DNA of 64,000 bases from Rhynchopus euleeides (lineage: Eukaryota > Euglenozoa > Diplonemea > Diplonemida > Diplonemidae): assembly GCA_963210315.1 (NCBI GenBank), contig OY723283.1, positions 1,426,001 to 1,490,000 on the forward strand, written 5' to 3'. A program made the translations under genes and the position numbers. Shown here one piece after another: positions 11,077 through 20,577 of the stretch. The notes beneath the pieces were generated by a model. The model worked only from the letters and a program-made list of their open reading frames with translations, searched no databases and had not been told where the DNA came from. Position 1 is the first letter of the stretch. Each line of letters opens with the position of its first letter.

Positions 11077-11681
11077 ACCGACGCCCCGACCTGGGTGCAG
11101 GCCGAGCCATTCAGGCCGAGCCCACGCATTATAGTTCGGACACTATCCTGCACACAGCGGGATTTCAGGAGATCAGCTGTTGCTCTGCTTTGCTGCCCCC
11201 GCCTTGCCCCTGCCCGTGTCTGGGCTGCTGGAGTTGTCAGCCTGCTGGCTGCCCAACCCCTGCCCCTGAACCACTTTGTGGGCGCATACGCATGTTATAC
11301 ATCCAGCCGGCTCCCTCCCCCCCCCTCCCCCCTCCCCGGATGTCGCACACCAAAAAATAAGCGATACAAAATTTGCCACCGATTGTCAAACCGCACGTGG
11401 CAAACCAACCCCACACCCCAACCCTCCCCCCCAGGGCGTGCCTTCACTTCCTCACCCCACCCCACCACCACCACCACCACCACCACCACTTTGCAGGCGA
11501 GCCAGCCCCCCCGCCCCACTCCGGGGCTCTCAGCTCCGAAGGGCAGTGTGGGGGCGGGTGGTGCAAGGGTGCAGCTCGCCTCCCCCACCCCCCCATACAC
11601 ACCGCCCCCCTCCCACTCTCCTCCGTCATTGCTCTCCGCTGCGGGTCTGCCGCTTGGCCCTCCTGCCCCGCCCCAGGGGCT
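11077..11681. other. intergenic spacer and 5' UTR with CCA repeat
   Basis: No gene seen. Contains a CCA/CAC trinucleotide tract at about 11460-11491 and poly-C runs; ends with the acceptor-like GCCCCGCCCCAG five bases before the kinase ATG. Confidence 0.5.
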
Positions 11682-13711
11682 ATGTCTCTCAAGCGGGATG
11701 CCAACGCTGCCTTCGGGATCGATGTGGAAGAGGGTGGGCACGCCCACCCTGTCACAGAGGTGCTGCTAGCGCAGCTCGGGCGGAAGGGGGTGGACTTTTC
11801 CCCGCCTAACTCTGTGGCGGAGGAGGCTGTGTCACACCACGTGCCCAGCAGCAGCGAATCGCAGGACGGGGTTGTCATAAAGGTGCCTGCCTCACGTGGG
11901 TCGCGGTACACCGGGTTCAGGCATGTCGCGGGAAACGGGACATTTGGGTGTATCCTAAAGTGCCATTCTTCGACATCTCCTGATGGGTTGGTTATCAAGC
12001 GGCAGGCCACCAACGACCTCGCCTCCTGCGAAGGCGCATATCGAGAGGTCCGCACGCTGCTCCACCTGGCTCACTCTGCACCGCACCCCTGCATCGTGTC
12101 GCTGGTGGATACCTGGTGGCTGGGGCATCACTTCTACATTGCAGAGGAGGCCTTGGATGTGGACCTCTCCAACTACATCCTGGATGTTGCAGGGCGGAGC
12201 GTTTCTGACTGTGCCAAGAGCCTCGCATCATGTGAGAATAAGGCAGCCCGGTTTGAGGGGCTTCAGCGCGTTGTTCCACTCGATGCCCAGCAGCGTGGGG
12301 TTGTGATTCAGGCAGCGTACGCTGCGACAGGGCATCTCCACAGATGTAACATCCTGCACCGTGACATCAAGCCTGAGAATATCTGCCTGAAGCTGGGGCG
12401 TGTGGTGCGCGGGGGCTGTGCGATGCTGGGTGTGGTGTCGGTGAAGTTTGTCGATTTGGGGAGCTGCAGGCGCCCCCTGTCTCCCGAGTATGCAAGGAGG
12501 TACCCACATATGACGTATGGGCGGTATGTCACGACGTATCCCTACCGTGCGCCGGAGATCACTGGGAAGCAGGTGGCGTATGGATGTGCGGTGGATGTCT
12601 GGAGCCTCGGCTGTGTGGTGGCAGAGCTGCTGCTGGGACGTGCGCTCTTCCCAGGCGTCGAAGAGGCCCTGATGCAGGATCACCTCCCGTTTGCAGACCC
12701 GAGGGCGCGGGAGGTTGCCTTCTTTGAGGATCGGTTTCCAGGGGCGACGCATGCGGAGCATCTGCTGCTGCATGCGTCACTGCAGTATGCAGCTGGGGAT
12801 CGCCCGTCGGCTGACGGTGCGCTTGCGAAGTATAACCCTCTGTATCAGCCATCCACCAACGCCGAGGTGTTCAAGCCTGAACGTATGCTGCGGTTTATGA
12901 AAGACTTGCCTGTGAGTAGGTTAGGTCCAGAGTGGTTGGGACGTTTTATTCAGAGCGTCAGGATTATATGGGCCTCAACCAGCCCAGAATGTGCCCAAAG
13001 GCACCACAAACACTCCTCAGGCGCCTGCTGTCCCACTTTTTGGGGCCAGCAGTGATATACGGCCTCCATGGGAGAGTTCAGATTCAGCCACCTTGGCTGT
13101 GATAAGAGATCTGTGTGTGTTGCATGTTTTCAATCCCCCCCCCCCGACAGACTACGACTACGAGGATGACAAGGAGGTCAAGCGGAGGCTGCGGCAGTGC
13201 ATCGATGAGTTCCACGGTATGCGACACTCCTGTATTCCCGCCATACACGCCGACCCTTCTCTTGATGCCCATATTTCCTTTCTTCACCGTCTCACACACT
13301 ACACCCCCACCTCCACCTCCACCCATCCCGACAGAATGGCACGACCGCTCGGCAGGCGCATCGCCAGGGTACTCCGGGGCATCACACGATTCGAATGCCG
13401 TTGAAGCTGTTGCTGCTGTCAGCGGTGCCTGTGATCAGAGTGAAAGTGACGATGGTGCCGACGGGGAGGCGATTGGCATCTGCCTGGGCGACGGTGCCTT
13501 GCGCCGTACCGACACCCCACCGCCTTGCTTGAGCCGTGGCTCCGGCGCACAGAGCGCGGGGCTGACGGAGTCGACTAGCGAATGCGACACAGATCACAGC
13601 CCTGTGGCAGATACCCTCTTTGTCGCCGCAGCGGCCCTGCGGCGCGCGGCTGCTGAAGCGACCACTCCCTTGGCAGAGGCTACCGGAGAACGTCTTCCCC
13701 ATCCGCACTGA
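11682..13711 (+). CDS. CMGC-type serine/threonine protein kinase
   Basis: Protein kinase of about 600 residues. In the first exon (11682-12911) the glycine loop GNGTFG is at residues 84-89, the ATP lysine in LVIKR near 106, the catalytic loop HRDIKPEN from 226, a DLG in place of DFG at 258-260, and TTYPYRAPE ending at 292, followed by DVWSLGCVVAELLLGRALFPG. The DLGSCR...TTxxYRAPE arrangement resembles the RCK/MOK branch of the CMGC group. Downstream exons are 12988-13114 (donor uncertain; the frame is also open straight through to 13216), 13151-13216 and 13335-13711. They encode DYDYEDDKEVKRRLRQCIDE and a Ser/Asp-rich low-complexity tail. DLG in place of DFG occurs in active kinases, so activity is expected. 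Start chosen five bases after a pyrimidine-rich CCCCAG. No substrate can be inferred. Confidence 0.85.
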
Positions 13712-14405
13712 GTGGTGCCCCCCGGCCATCGCAGGCTTCGGTTCATCAAGCGTGTCTGGAGATACGTTGGAACGCCCCTTTCCCCCCCTGATCAGTATTT
13801 TCAAATCAAACGAGAGAGAGAGAAAACACACGTTTCTTCTTTCTGCTGTTCTGGTCCTCTTTCATTCTTGTATGGGTAACGCATTTTCTTTGATTTCTTC
13901 CAAGAACCCACCCCTTCCTCCCCACCCCTCCCCGACAACGCTGACACAGGTGGGCCATGGGTCCGCTCAGGGCCTGCCCCCCACCAGTCCCACCCTCCCC
14001 CCGACACATGCCATGCAACCATACCTTTTTGTGGTTCTTTTTCCGTGAAAACAAGCTACACCTTATGCACACCGTGCCGTGCCACCGGTGGAATCAACCA
14101 CATTCTCTCCTGGATGAAGGTGCCACTGCGTGACCCACTGCGGTGAGGCTAGTTTTGCTGGAGGCTACACACCCTCCTGGAGGGTGTCTTATTGGCGTGC
14201 CTCTGACGGGGAACGACCTTGGTCTCTGTGCGTGCCGCTAAGTTTATACGTATGTTTATGGGCAAAACGGTTTGCTGCGGGCCCTGGGGCGATACAGCTG
14301 CAGGTGTCTGGCAGAAAAGCTTCAAACGAGTATCACAAACGCAGGGCTTTGTGATGTGTCAGAGAGTGAGAGGGGCGGGGGAGGAGGGGGGGGGGCAGTG
14401 GCTGG
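13712..14405. other. kinase 3' flank, no gene seen
   Basis: A GA-repeat lies at 13811-13822. Nothing with protein character or RNA-gene structure was recognised before the palindromic element at 14406. Confidence 0.5.
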
Positions 14406-15097
14406 CACGGTGGGATCTTGTAAATTTTACATGTATAACTACAAGTATATACATGTATTATACATGTATAATACTTGCATGTCAACTATTATACATGTAT
14501 AATACATGTATATGCCTGAAATATACATGTAAAATACATGTATATCAAGTAAAAATACAAGTATAATACTTGCATGTCAACTATTATACTTGTATTTTTA
14601 CTTGATATACATGTATTTTACATGTATATTTCAGGCATTTACATGTATTTTACATGTATAATACTTGTCATGCAAGTATTATACATGTAAAATACTTGCA
14701 TGACAAGTAAAATACATGTATAATACTTGCATGACAAGTAAAATACTTGCATGCAAGTAAAATACATGTATTTTACTTGCATGCAAGTATTTTACTTGTC
14801 ATGCAAGTATTTTACATGTATAATACTTGCATGACAAGTATTATACATGTAAAATACATGTAAATGCCTGAAATATACATGTAAAATACATATATATCAA
14901 GTAAAAATACATGTATAATAGTTGACATGCAAGTATTATACATGTATTTTTACTTGATATACATGTATTTTACATGTATATTTCAGGCATATACATGTAT
15001 TATACATGTATAATAGTTGACATGCAAGTATTATACATGTATAATACATGTATTATACTTGTAGTTATACATGTAAAATTTACAAGATCCCACCGTG
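14406..15097. mobile_element. 692-bp near-palindromic element, copy 1
   Basis: Almost the whole element is one inverted repeat: it begins CACGGTGGGATCTTGTAAAT and ends with its reverse complement. The centre is near 14766, with arms of about 361 and 331 bp. The interior is AT-rich and built from recurring words such as TACATGTA, ACTTGCATG and TATTTCAGGCAT, which make further nested hairpins. An almost identical 692-bp copy with the same arm asymmetry is at 48836-49527, so both derive from one master. The flanking dinucleotides match on both sides (GG and GG here, CA and CA at copy 2), suggesting a 2-bp target duplication. It encodes nothing. The CACGGTGG termini resemble those of the transposase-bearing element at 17582-20577. 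Confidence 0.88.
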
Positions 15098-15124
15098 GGG
15101 GTAATTTTCTGGGGGGTCGCTTAC

Positions 15125-15160
15125 AGCCCCCGGGGGGGGGGGGGGGGGGGGGGCTGGCGT
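15125..15160. repeat. poly-G run
   Basis: About two dozen consecutive G residues directly right of the palindromic element; part of an unusual abundance of G/C homopolymers in this window. Confidence 0.85.
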
Positions 15161-15346
15161 GCAGGGTGCAGGCAGCGCGCGCAAATGCGGCCTGTTTCCG
15201 GGTGCCCGCGCGCTGCCGGCGACCGTGCACCCGAGGTGCACGGTTTGGGCTGAATCTGGGTGACGTACGAGTAGGGCTCCCACCCTGAAAATGGGCTACC
15301 TGCGGTCACTCCAGGTACCTGACATCACCCGAAAGTGACCCAAAAT

Positions 15347-16215
15347 CAGCGGGACCCCCTCCTCGGGTGTTCCGAAACCCCTTTCTTTTGACTATTTGGA
15401 ATCTGTGCGGATCGTAGTGGGGTCACACTGTGGGTCGAGGTGTCAAGCTTCACCCATGAAATGTGGGTCTGATTCAGGGTCTGGTCATAGGAGGCTGGCC
15501 CCAGGAGGATGTGACTGGGAGGCAGCCACACCAGCCCACCCACCCAGCGGGACCCCCTCCTCGGGTATTCCAAAACCCCGTTCTTCTGAACGTTTGGAAC
15601 TTTTGCGAATCGTAGTGGGGTCACTTCGTGGGTCTAGGAGCCAAACACCGTCCATGAAATGTGCCTCTGGTTCAGGGGCTGGTCCTAAGGGAATGTGACT
15701 GGGAGGCAGCCACACCCACCCACCCAGCGGGACCCCCTCCACGGGTGTTCCAAAACCCCTTTCTTTTGAACGTTTGGAATTTGTGCGGATCACAGTGGGG
15801 TCACTTTGGTGGTGTGCGAGCCAAGCATCACCCATGAAACACGGGTCTAGTTCAGGGGCTGGTCAGCGTGGCTGGGAGGCAGTCAGCCCACACCCCACCC
15901 CACCCACCCAGTGGGACCCCCTCCTCGGGTGTTCCAAAACCCCTTTCTTTTGAACGTTTGGAATTTTTGCGGATCACAGTGGGGTCACTTTGGTGGTGTA
16001 CGAGCCAAGTTTCGCCCATGAAACGTGGGTCTGGTTCAGGGACTGGTCATGGGTGAAGGTGGCTGGGAGGCAGCCACCTTCACCAGCCCACACCCCACCC
16101 CACCTACCCACCCAGCGGGACCCCCCCCCTCGGATTTTCCAAAAACCCGTTCTTTGGGATATTTGGGATCCGTGCGGATTGTGGTGGGGTCATTTTGGCC
16201 ATGGGGTGCCTATTG
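15347..16215. repeat. ~180-205-bp tandem repeat, five copies
   Basis: Units start CAGCGGGACCCCCTCCTCGGG at about 15347, 15546, 15725, 15909 and 16114, giving spacings of 199, 179, 184 and 205 bp. Each unit continues with a TTCC(A)AAACCC...TTTGGAAT segment, then GTGCGGATC.CAGTGGGGTCA, and the first four then have a CCCATGAAA segment. A partial unit occurs alone at 27068-27200 inside another element, so the family is dispersed. No coding capacity is credible. Confidence 0.85.
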
Positions 16216-17581
16216 ACACCACTTACTGGGAAATGCCAATTGGGTAAAAGTACCCCCCCCTGTACAGGTACAAGGGGGGGGGGTCCTTTCCTACAGGTGC
16301 GGGAGGTAGCCAGTGTACCCCCCCCCCCCTGCCCCCCACTTTGCGAGGGACCCCCCCCGACCAGGGTGGGGGTCACCCAAAATTTCGAGGAAATCCTGGT
16401 GTCACCCTGAAAACCTGGGTCGCCAGCCTGACCTCAGCCCGCGGGGAGCCCCCCCCCCCCCCCCCCCCCCCCCCCCGGCCAGCCCCCTGCTTACAGTACC
16501 CCGGCGTTAAGCCAGCCACTGGGGGGGGGCAGAAAAGAGAGAGCTGCCAGTTGTTCTTTGTAAAGTCAGCGTATATTGCCCCTTTCTTTTTCTCCCGGTG
16601 GGAATCCCTGGTGCATCTCAGATTATATCATTTCCCCAATACACGCCCCTATTTACCACCACAACCAACCCCCCCCCCCCACTCCGTGAACCTTGTGCTG
16701 TGATCAACAGGATGCCCCTGCCAGGAGAGTGAAGGAGGTGAGGCCACATAGGCTTGTTGGGTTCCTCCTCCCCCTTCCCTCTCTCTTTCTCTCTCTTCTG
16801 TTCAGTGAGTCGATCTTCCCCCCCCCCCCTACGATAACAATACCGATATATTTTGCTTAACCGCGTGCGTCGCGGGGTGGCTTCCCCAAGCAAAGCTCAC
16901 CCCTCCCACCTCCCACAACCCCCTCTCTCACGCCGCCTCTCTCGTTTTGAGGTTTTGGAGGCGGGAGCGACCGCCCGGCATCACGCGAGTGTCCTCGAGA
17001 GGCGAGGAGGAACCCCGAGTCGTGCCTACCTCCATTCCTATTCCTCCTTCCCAACTCTGCCATTCTCTTTCTCTCTCTCTTCCCTCCCGTCGGTTAAAAA
17101 AGCCTCCCAAAGCCGACGGGGTATGTGGGCTAGCCAGTTCAGTTGCAGCCCTGCATCACACCGCCGAGCGATGCGAACCCGATCTGATCGTGCAATTGGC
17201 ATTTGACACCCAGTGGGGGTATGGAAATTTAGTCATTCTTAGTCACTTTTAGGCGATTTACGCGCGGTTTTTCGGCTGGGGAAAAGAGAGTAAGATTTTC
17301 GAAAAAAATCGATTTTTTCGCAAAAAATCGCATTGTGTCGTAGTCGCGCGTAGTCGCGCGTAGTCACCCGTAGTCGCCAGGTCGAGGTTCCCAGATTCCA
17401 TACCCCCCCGGGGTACTGAATTACCGATTTTTCGACATGTCGAAAAAAAAATTTTGGCCGAAAAAAAAATTTTTTTTTTCGGCCGACTAAACTGAAAATC
17501 GGGCCCTCTGGGGTGCCACACCGATATTTTTCGGATATTTTTCGGATATTTTTCGGATTTTTTTTCGATTTTTTTTGGTTG
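16216..17581. other. homopolymer-rich spacer with foldback tract
   Basis: No gene seen. Holds long C runs (16450-16476 is the longest), G and C runs around 16255-16330, and a CTCTCT tract at 17067-17083. At 17434-17487 a CGACATGTCG palindrome is followed by A-runs, T-runs and GGCCGA...TCGGCC, a compound hairpin that recurs at 24757-24813. Confidence 0.6.
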
Positions 17582-17716
17582 CACGGTGGACTCCAGCGGG
17601 GGTAGGGTAACCCTTTTCGGGAGTCTCAACTAGGGGGAGTCCAACTCCCGCTAGCGGGAGTCTGACTCCCCCTAGCGGGAGTCTTTTCACCTATTTTCAC
17701 TCATTTTTCCCATGAT
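17582..17716 (+). repeat. terminal repeat block A
   Basis: Begins CACGGTGGACTCCAGCGGGG and contains TCCCGCTAGCGGGA-type palindromes, ending TTTTTCCCATGATA. Inverted relative to block C at 20425-20577, direct relative to block B at 18341-18437. Confidence 0.85.
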
Positions 17717-17810
17717 ACCTATGCAATGTGGCACTCGTCACTGAAGTACAGCCACACCAAACGAAACGGACGTTTCCACCCATCCCAGCTCGCAGACCTG
17801 ATTCACAAAA

Positions 17811-18191
17811 ATGGGGAAGACGACAACGAAGCCGGCAGCGAAGCCGGCGGCAAAGTCGATTAAGAAGAAGAAGAGCGCAGAGAGTCCCGAGGCTGCGGAG
17901 GCGACGAACATTGTGCATGATTTTTGCACGGCCTTCCCTGTTAAAAAAGGGGGCAGTGTGCTGACACTGGGATCCATTAGAAGGCTCCTAGCAACGGTGT
18001 TGAGCAAGGAGCTCCACCAGCACAGCACCCAGGTGGCCAACGCAATCATCGCCATGTCTTCCCTGACATGGATAAGTTCGCTGTCAGGGAAGTCGCAACG
18101 ATGCGGAAGGAGGGCGCTCTCCGTCATATACAAGGTGGAGGCGAAGTATGGCAAGGTGCAGGATACAAACGTGTCGTCGGGGGCAGCCTGA
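17811..18191 (+). CDS. unknown 126-residue lysine/alanine-rich open frame
   Basis: ATG at 17811 opens a 126-residue frame between terminal blocks A and B. The N-terminus is a basic KPAAKPAAKS / IKKKKS stretch like a histone tail or nuclear signal. The next part (VLTLGSIRRLLATVLSKELH) could be helical. A second open frame (18068-18364) overlaps its end, so a frameshift is possible. I do not recognise it. It may be a transposon cargo or accessory gene, or a chance frame. Confidence 0.35.
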   Translation: MGKTTTKPAAKPAAKSIKKKKSAESPEAAEATNIVHDFCTAFPVKKGGSVLTLGSIRRLLATVLSKELHQHSTQVANAIIAMSSLTWISSLSGKSQRCGRRALSVIYKVEAKYGKVQDTNVSSGAA

Positions 18192-18340
18192 AGCCGCGAA
18201 TGATCGCGACACGGGCGAACGGCTTGGCACCGTGGGTCTGGATAGATGCTGGAGTTCGGCCGGGTGAAACCGGAAGTCGCAGCAAAATTTGCCCCCCCAG
18301 ATTTCTTCCTCAAACCCACCCGTGGGCTGATCCGGCCTTG

Positions 18341-18437
18341 CACGGTGGACTCCAGCGGGGGTAGGGTACCACTACCGGGTTTAACCCTTTTCGGGAGTCT
18401 CAACTAGGGGGAGTCCAACTCCCGCTAGCGGGAGTAT
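18341..18437 (+). repeat. terminal repeat block B
   Basis: Same CACGGTGGACTCCAGCGGGG start as block A with an extra short insertion, truncated after the ACTCCCGCTAGCGGGAGT palindrome. It faces block C, so 18341-20577 could be one transposition unit. Confidence 0.85.
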
Positions 18438-18456
18438 AGATCAGCAGTGGGCAACA

Positions 18457-20262
18457 ATGAGGCGATGCGGGGGGCGAGGGCACCGATGCTCACTGTGCGA
18501 CATCCCAGAAGAACGCTGGTATCAACAGGTGCATCGATACCCGCACCTGACTCTCTCTGAGATGAAAGAGGCTGGCTACCCCTCCCTCTTGGCAGGTGTG
18601 CTTCCCAATGCCCGCTACGTCACCCCAGCACTCCATGACTGCAAGGGGCTCGCCATGCGGCTGATCAGGGTACTGGATGACAGGGGTGGAGCTTGGGGGT
18701 TTTTTCGGGTCAGCTGACCTGATTTTCTGCAGGCCCTCACAAAAAATCAGGTCAGGGGTAAAAAGAAAAAAATATATAGATTTTCGGGAAACCGGAAAAG
18801 TTGGCTCCTCGCCTTGGGGCCTCAAGGTGACCAGGAGGCGTTTCGTGAGCAAAGTGACCCCAGCGACATGAGCACAGGCCTCAAACAGTCACAATAGAGG
18901 ACAAATGAAGCTGCCCAACCCGTACCGTGCAACAGACGTTTACTACCGTGGCCTCCGGTGGCTGGGGGGCTCCGCCCCCCAGACCCCCCTGTGGCATGTG
19001 CCTGTCTTGTACCCAAGCCCTTTACATCAGGGAATCTCAGTATCCTCAGGAGGACACAGCCAACTCACACAGAATCCGTACGCCCGCAAGTCACAGATGT
19101 TCACTACCGTGGCCTCCGGCGGCTGGGAGCTCCGCCTCCCAGACCCCCCCTACGGCATGTGTTTGTCTTGTAACCAAGTCCTTGCGCGTCCGGGGCTGCA
19201 TATCGGTTCCGGTACCTCGCGGGAGGCTGGGCCCGAGCACTGATCTCTGAGACGAACCGGGGGGGAACCCATAAGAAAAAATTGGCTGACCCGATCTGAC
19301 CCGATCCAGCCCGCAACCCCATATTTCAAGCTCCACCCCTGCTGGATGAGACAACAAAAAAATATTCGACAAGACCTGTACAAACCTTGCACTGAATGTG
19401 TCGCAGCATGGGACAGGTGCTCAGTTCCGGAAGGTCGTGCTTGCCTGTCACAGGACACACCTACAAGGGCTTGTTCCGCTACCTCTTTGTCTCCCTTGCA
19501 GACCTCATGCATTTCCGGTATGCAGACATCCCCTGGCGCTTCTGGGGATGCAAGGATGAGTCAGCCCGGATTCCCTTCTTGCGTGCTCGGATCTCAGGGC
19601 ATATATTTCACTGGTTGATGGAGCATGCCGAAAAGGGATCAACGCGCAATGCCTACGTACACAGTCTCCATCATTGGTGGGCTCCAGAAGATGCAGTGCC
19701 TCTGCAGAACAACGACGAATTTGAAGAAGCAGAGAACGGACATCGCAAGAAAGATGCCGTTACAATCGCCAGCTCCGCAACTTACGAGAGAGATCTTGCG
19801 ATGGCAGAAGAGAAGCGGCGCGCATCGGGCATGCCTTGGAAGGTTGCGCACCTGTCGCAGGACGGGATCCTCGGGTATAGAGAAGTCATCCTGTGTCCGT
19901 GTCTGCACACCCGACACGCTCATAGATTGGCTGTGTATGTTCTTTGCACACAGTTGACACAGCTGCAGAAGGGGTTTGTGCACTGCAACACACAGGACTT
20001 CGTTGAACCCATCAGCGCGCCCTACTTCCTGTTCCGGTTCCCCGAAGGACACCGCAAATTATCGCTCTGCTTGTGCAAAATGCCAATCCCGCTGGGGGCG
20101 ACTTTCACACCATTCGTGTCATCCGAGGCGACTTTGAGCACGCTTGACCAACGCGCACAGCAGGAGGGGGATGACAGTTCTGACGAAGAAGATGAGGCCT
20201 GCAGGATGGCTTGTCTTGCCCAAGGTGTAACACAACTACGACAGGCGATGGCCGCACTTTGA
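18457..20262 (+). pseudogene. RAG1/Transib- or CMC-like DDE transposase, interrupted
   Basis: Two open segments, 18457-18680 and 19350-20262, are in the same frame once the inserted 661-bp MITE and its duplicated 8 bp are discounted; one TGA (19393-19395) remains in frame. The first segment has CSLC (C-x2-C), then TPALHDCKGLA, matching the position of the second catalytic Asp after the C(2)C motif in RAG1/Transib and CMC transposases (RAG1 has CTLCD ... ALHCD). The second segment has a VTGH..KGLF motif, YVHSLHH (the H(3-4)H position) and EEAENGHRKKD at the place of the final catalytic Glu. The first catalytic Asp region is absent, so the frame is also N-terminally truncated. The tail contains DDSSDEEDEA. 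The element is dead. Family choice between Transib/RAG1-like and CMC is open, and the assignment rests on motif order only. Confidence 0.55.
18681..19341. mobile_element. hAT-type MITE (661 bp, 8-bp TSD) inside the transposase
   Basis: Left end CAGGGGTGGAGCTTG, right end its exact reverse complement (19327-19341), 15-bp perfect inverted ends. Flanked by the perfect 8-bp duplication CTGGATGA at 18673-18680 and 19342-19349. CAGGGGTG ends with an 8-bp duplication are the hallmark of hAT transposons. Inside are an inverted pair of GACCTGATTTT words (18717-18760), one pair of GC-hairpin modules (about 18940 and 19100) and no coding frame. The insertion is in frame length (669 bp with duplication) but destroys the host transposase. 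Confidence 0.92.
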
Positions 20263-20424
20263 CACCTCAAATTCTAACCGCTCACCTCCGCAGGTGTAGC
20301 CGCTACCAGGAGGATAGGTAGGTAGTCCAGAGTCCGGGGAAACTGACAGAAGCAAAACAAGCCCCTCCCCATCCCTCTTCCACCATGATTTTACCCCCCA
20401 CGCCAGTAGACTGTAACTATATCA

Positions 20425-20577
20425 TGGGAAAAATGGATGAAAATAGGTGAAAAGACTCCCGCTAGGGGGAGTCAGACTCCCCCTAGCGGGAGTCTGGACT
20501 CCCGCTAGCGGGAGTCTTTGACACCCGCTCAGACTCCCGCTCCCAGACTCCCGCTAGGGCCGCTGGAGTCCACCGTG
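20425..20577 (-). repeat. terminal repeat block C
   Basis: On the minus strand begins CACGGTGGACTCCAGCGG, carries four to five copies of the ACTCCCGCTAGCGGGAGT-type palindrome, and ends CCCATGATA. It abuts the 3'-truncated retroelement: the reverse transcriptase frame runs directly into this block. Confidence 0.85.

Larger units (their letters stand above)
17582..20577. mobile_element. inverted-repeat DNA transposon with CACGGTG ends (composite, broken)
   Basis: Outer ends read CACGGTGGACTCCAGCGG inward from 17582 and, on the other strand, from 20577. The terminal blocks extend about 135-150 bp and end with CCCATGATA at 17716 and its complement at 20425. Each block contains several ACTCCCGCTAGCGGGAGT palindromes. 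A third, + oriented block lies at 18341-18437, so two transposition units overlap or are nested. Between the third block and the right end is a broken DDE transposase frame. No target duplication matches across either pair of ends, so I infer that the present ends come from different insertions. CACGGTG is one base from the RAG recombination-signal heptamer and close to Transib termini. Confidence 0.7.

Noticed and set aside
14406..15097. CRISPR-like or telomere-like reading of the repeated ATGTAT/CATGCAAG words
   Set aside because: There are no regular spacers or unit length; the words arise from one large palindrome that exists in two copies.
17582..20577. Target duplication for the CACGGTG element (TTG on the left, CAA on the right)
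   Set aside because: TTG/CAA extends the inverted repeat rather than being a direct repeat; no direct duplication was found.
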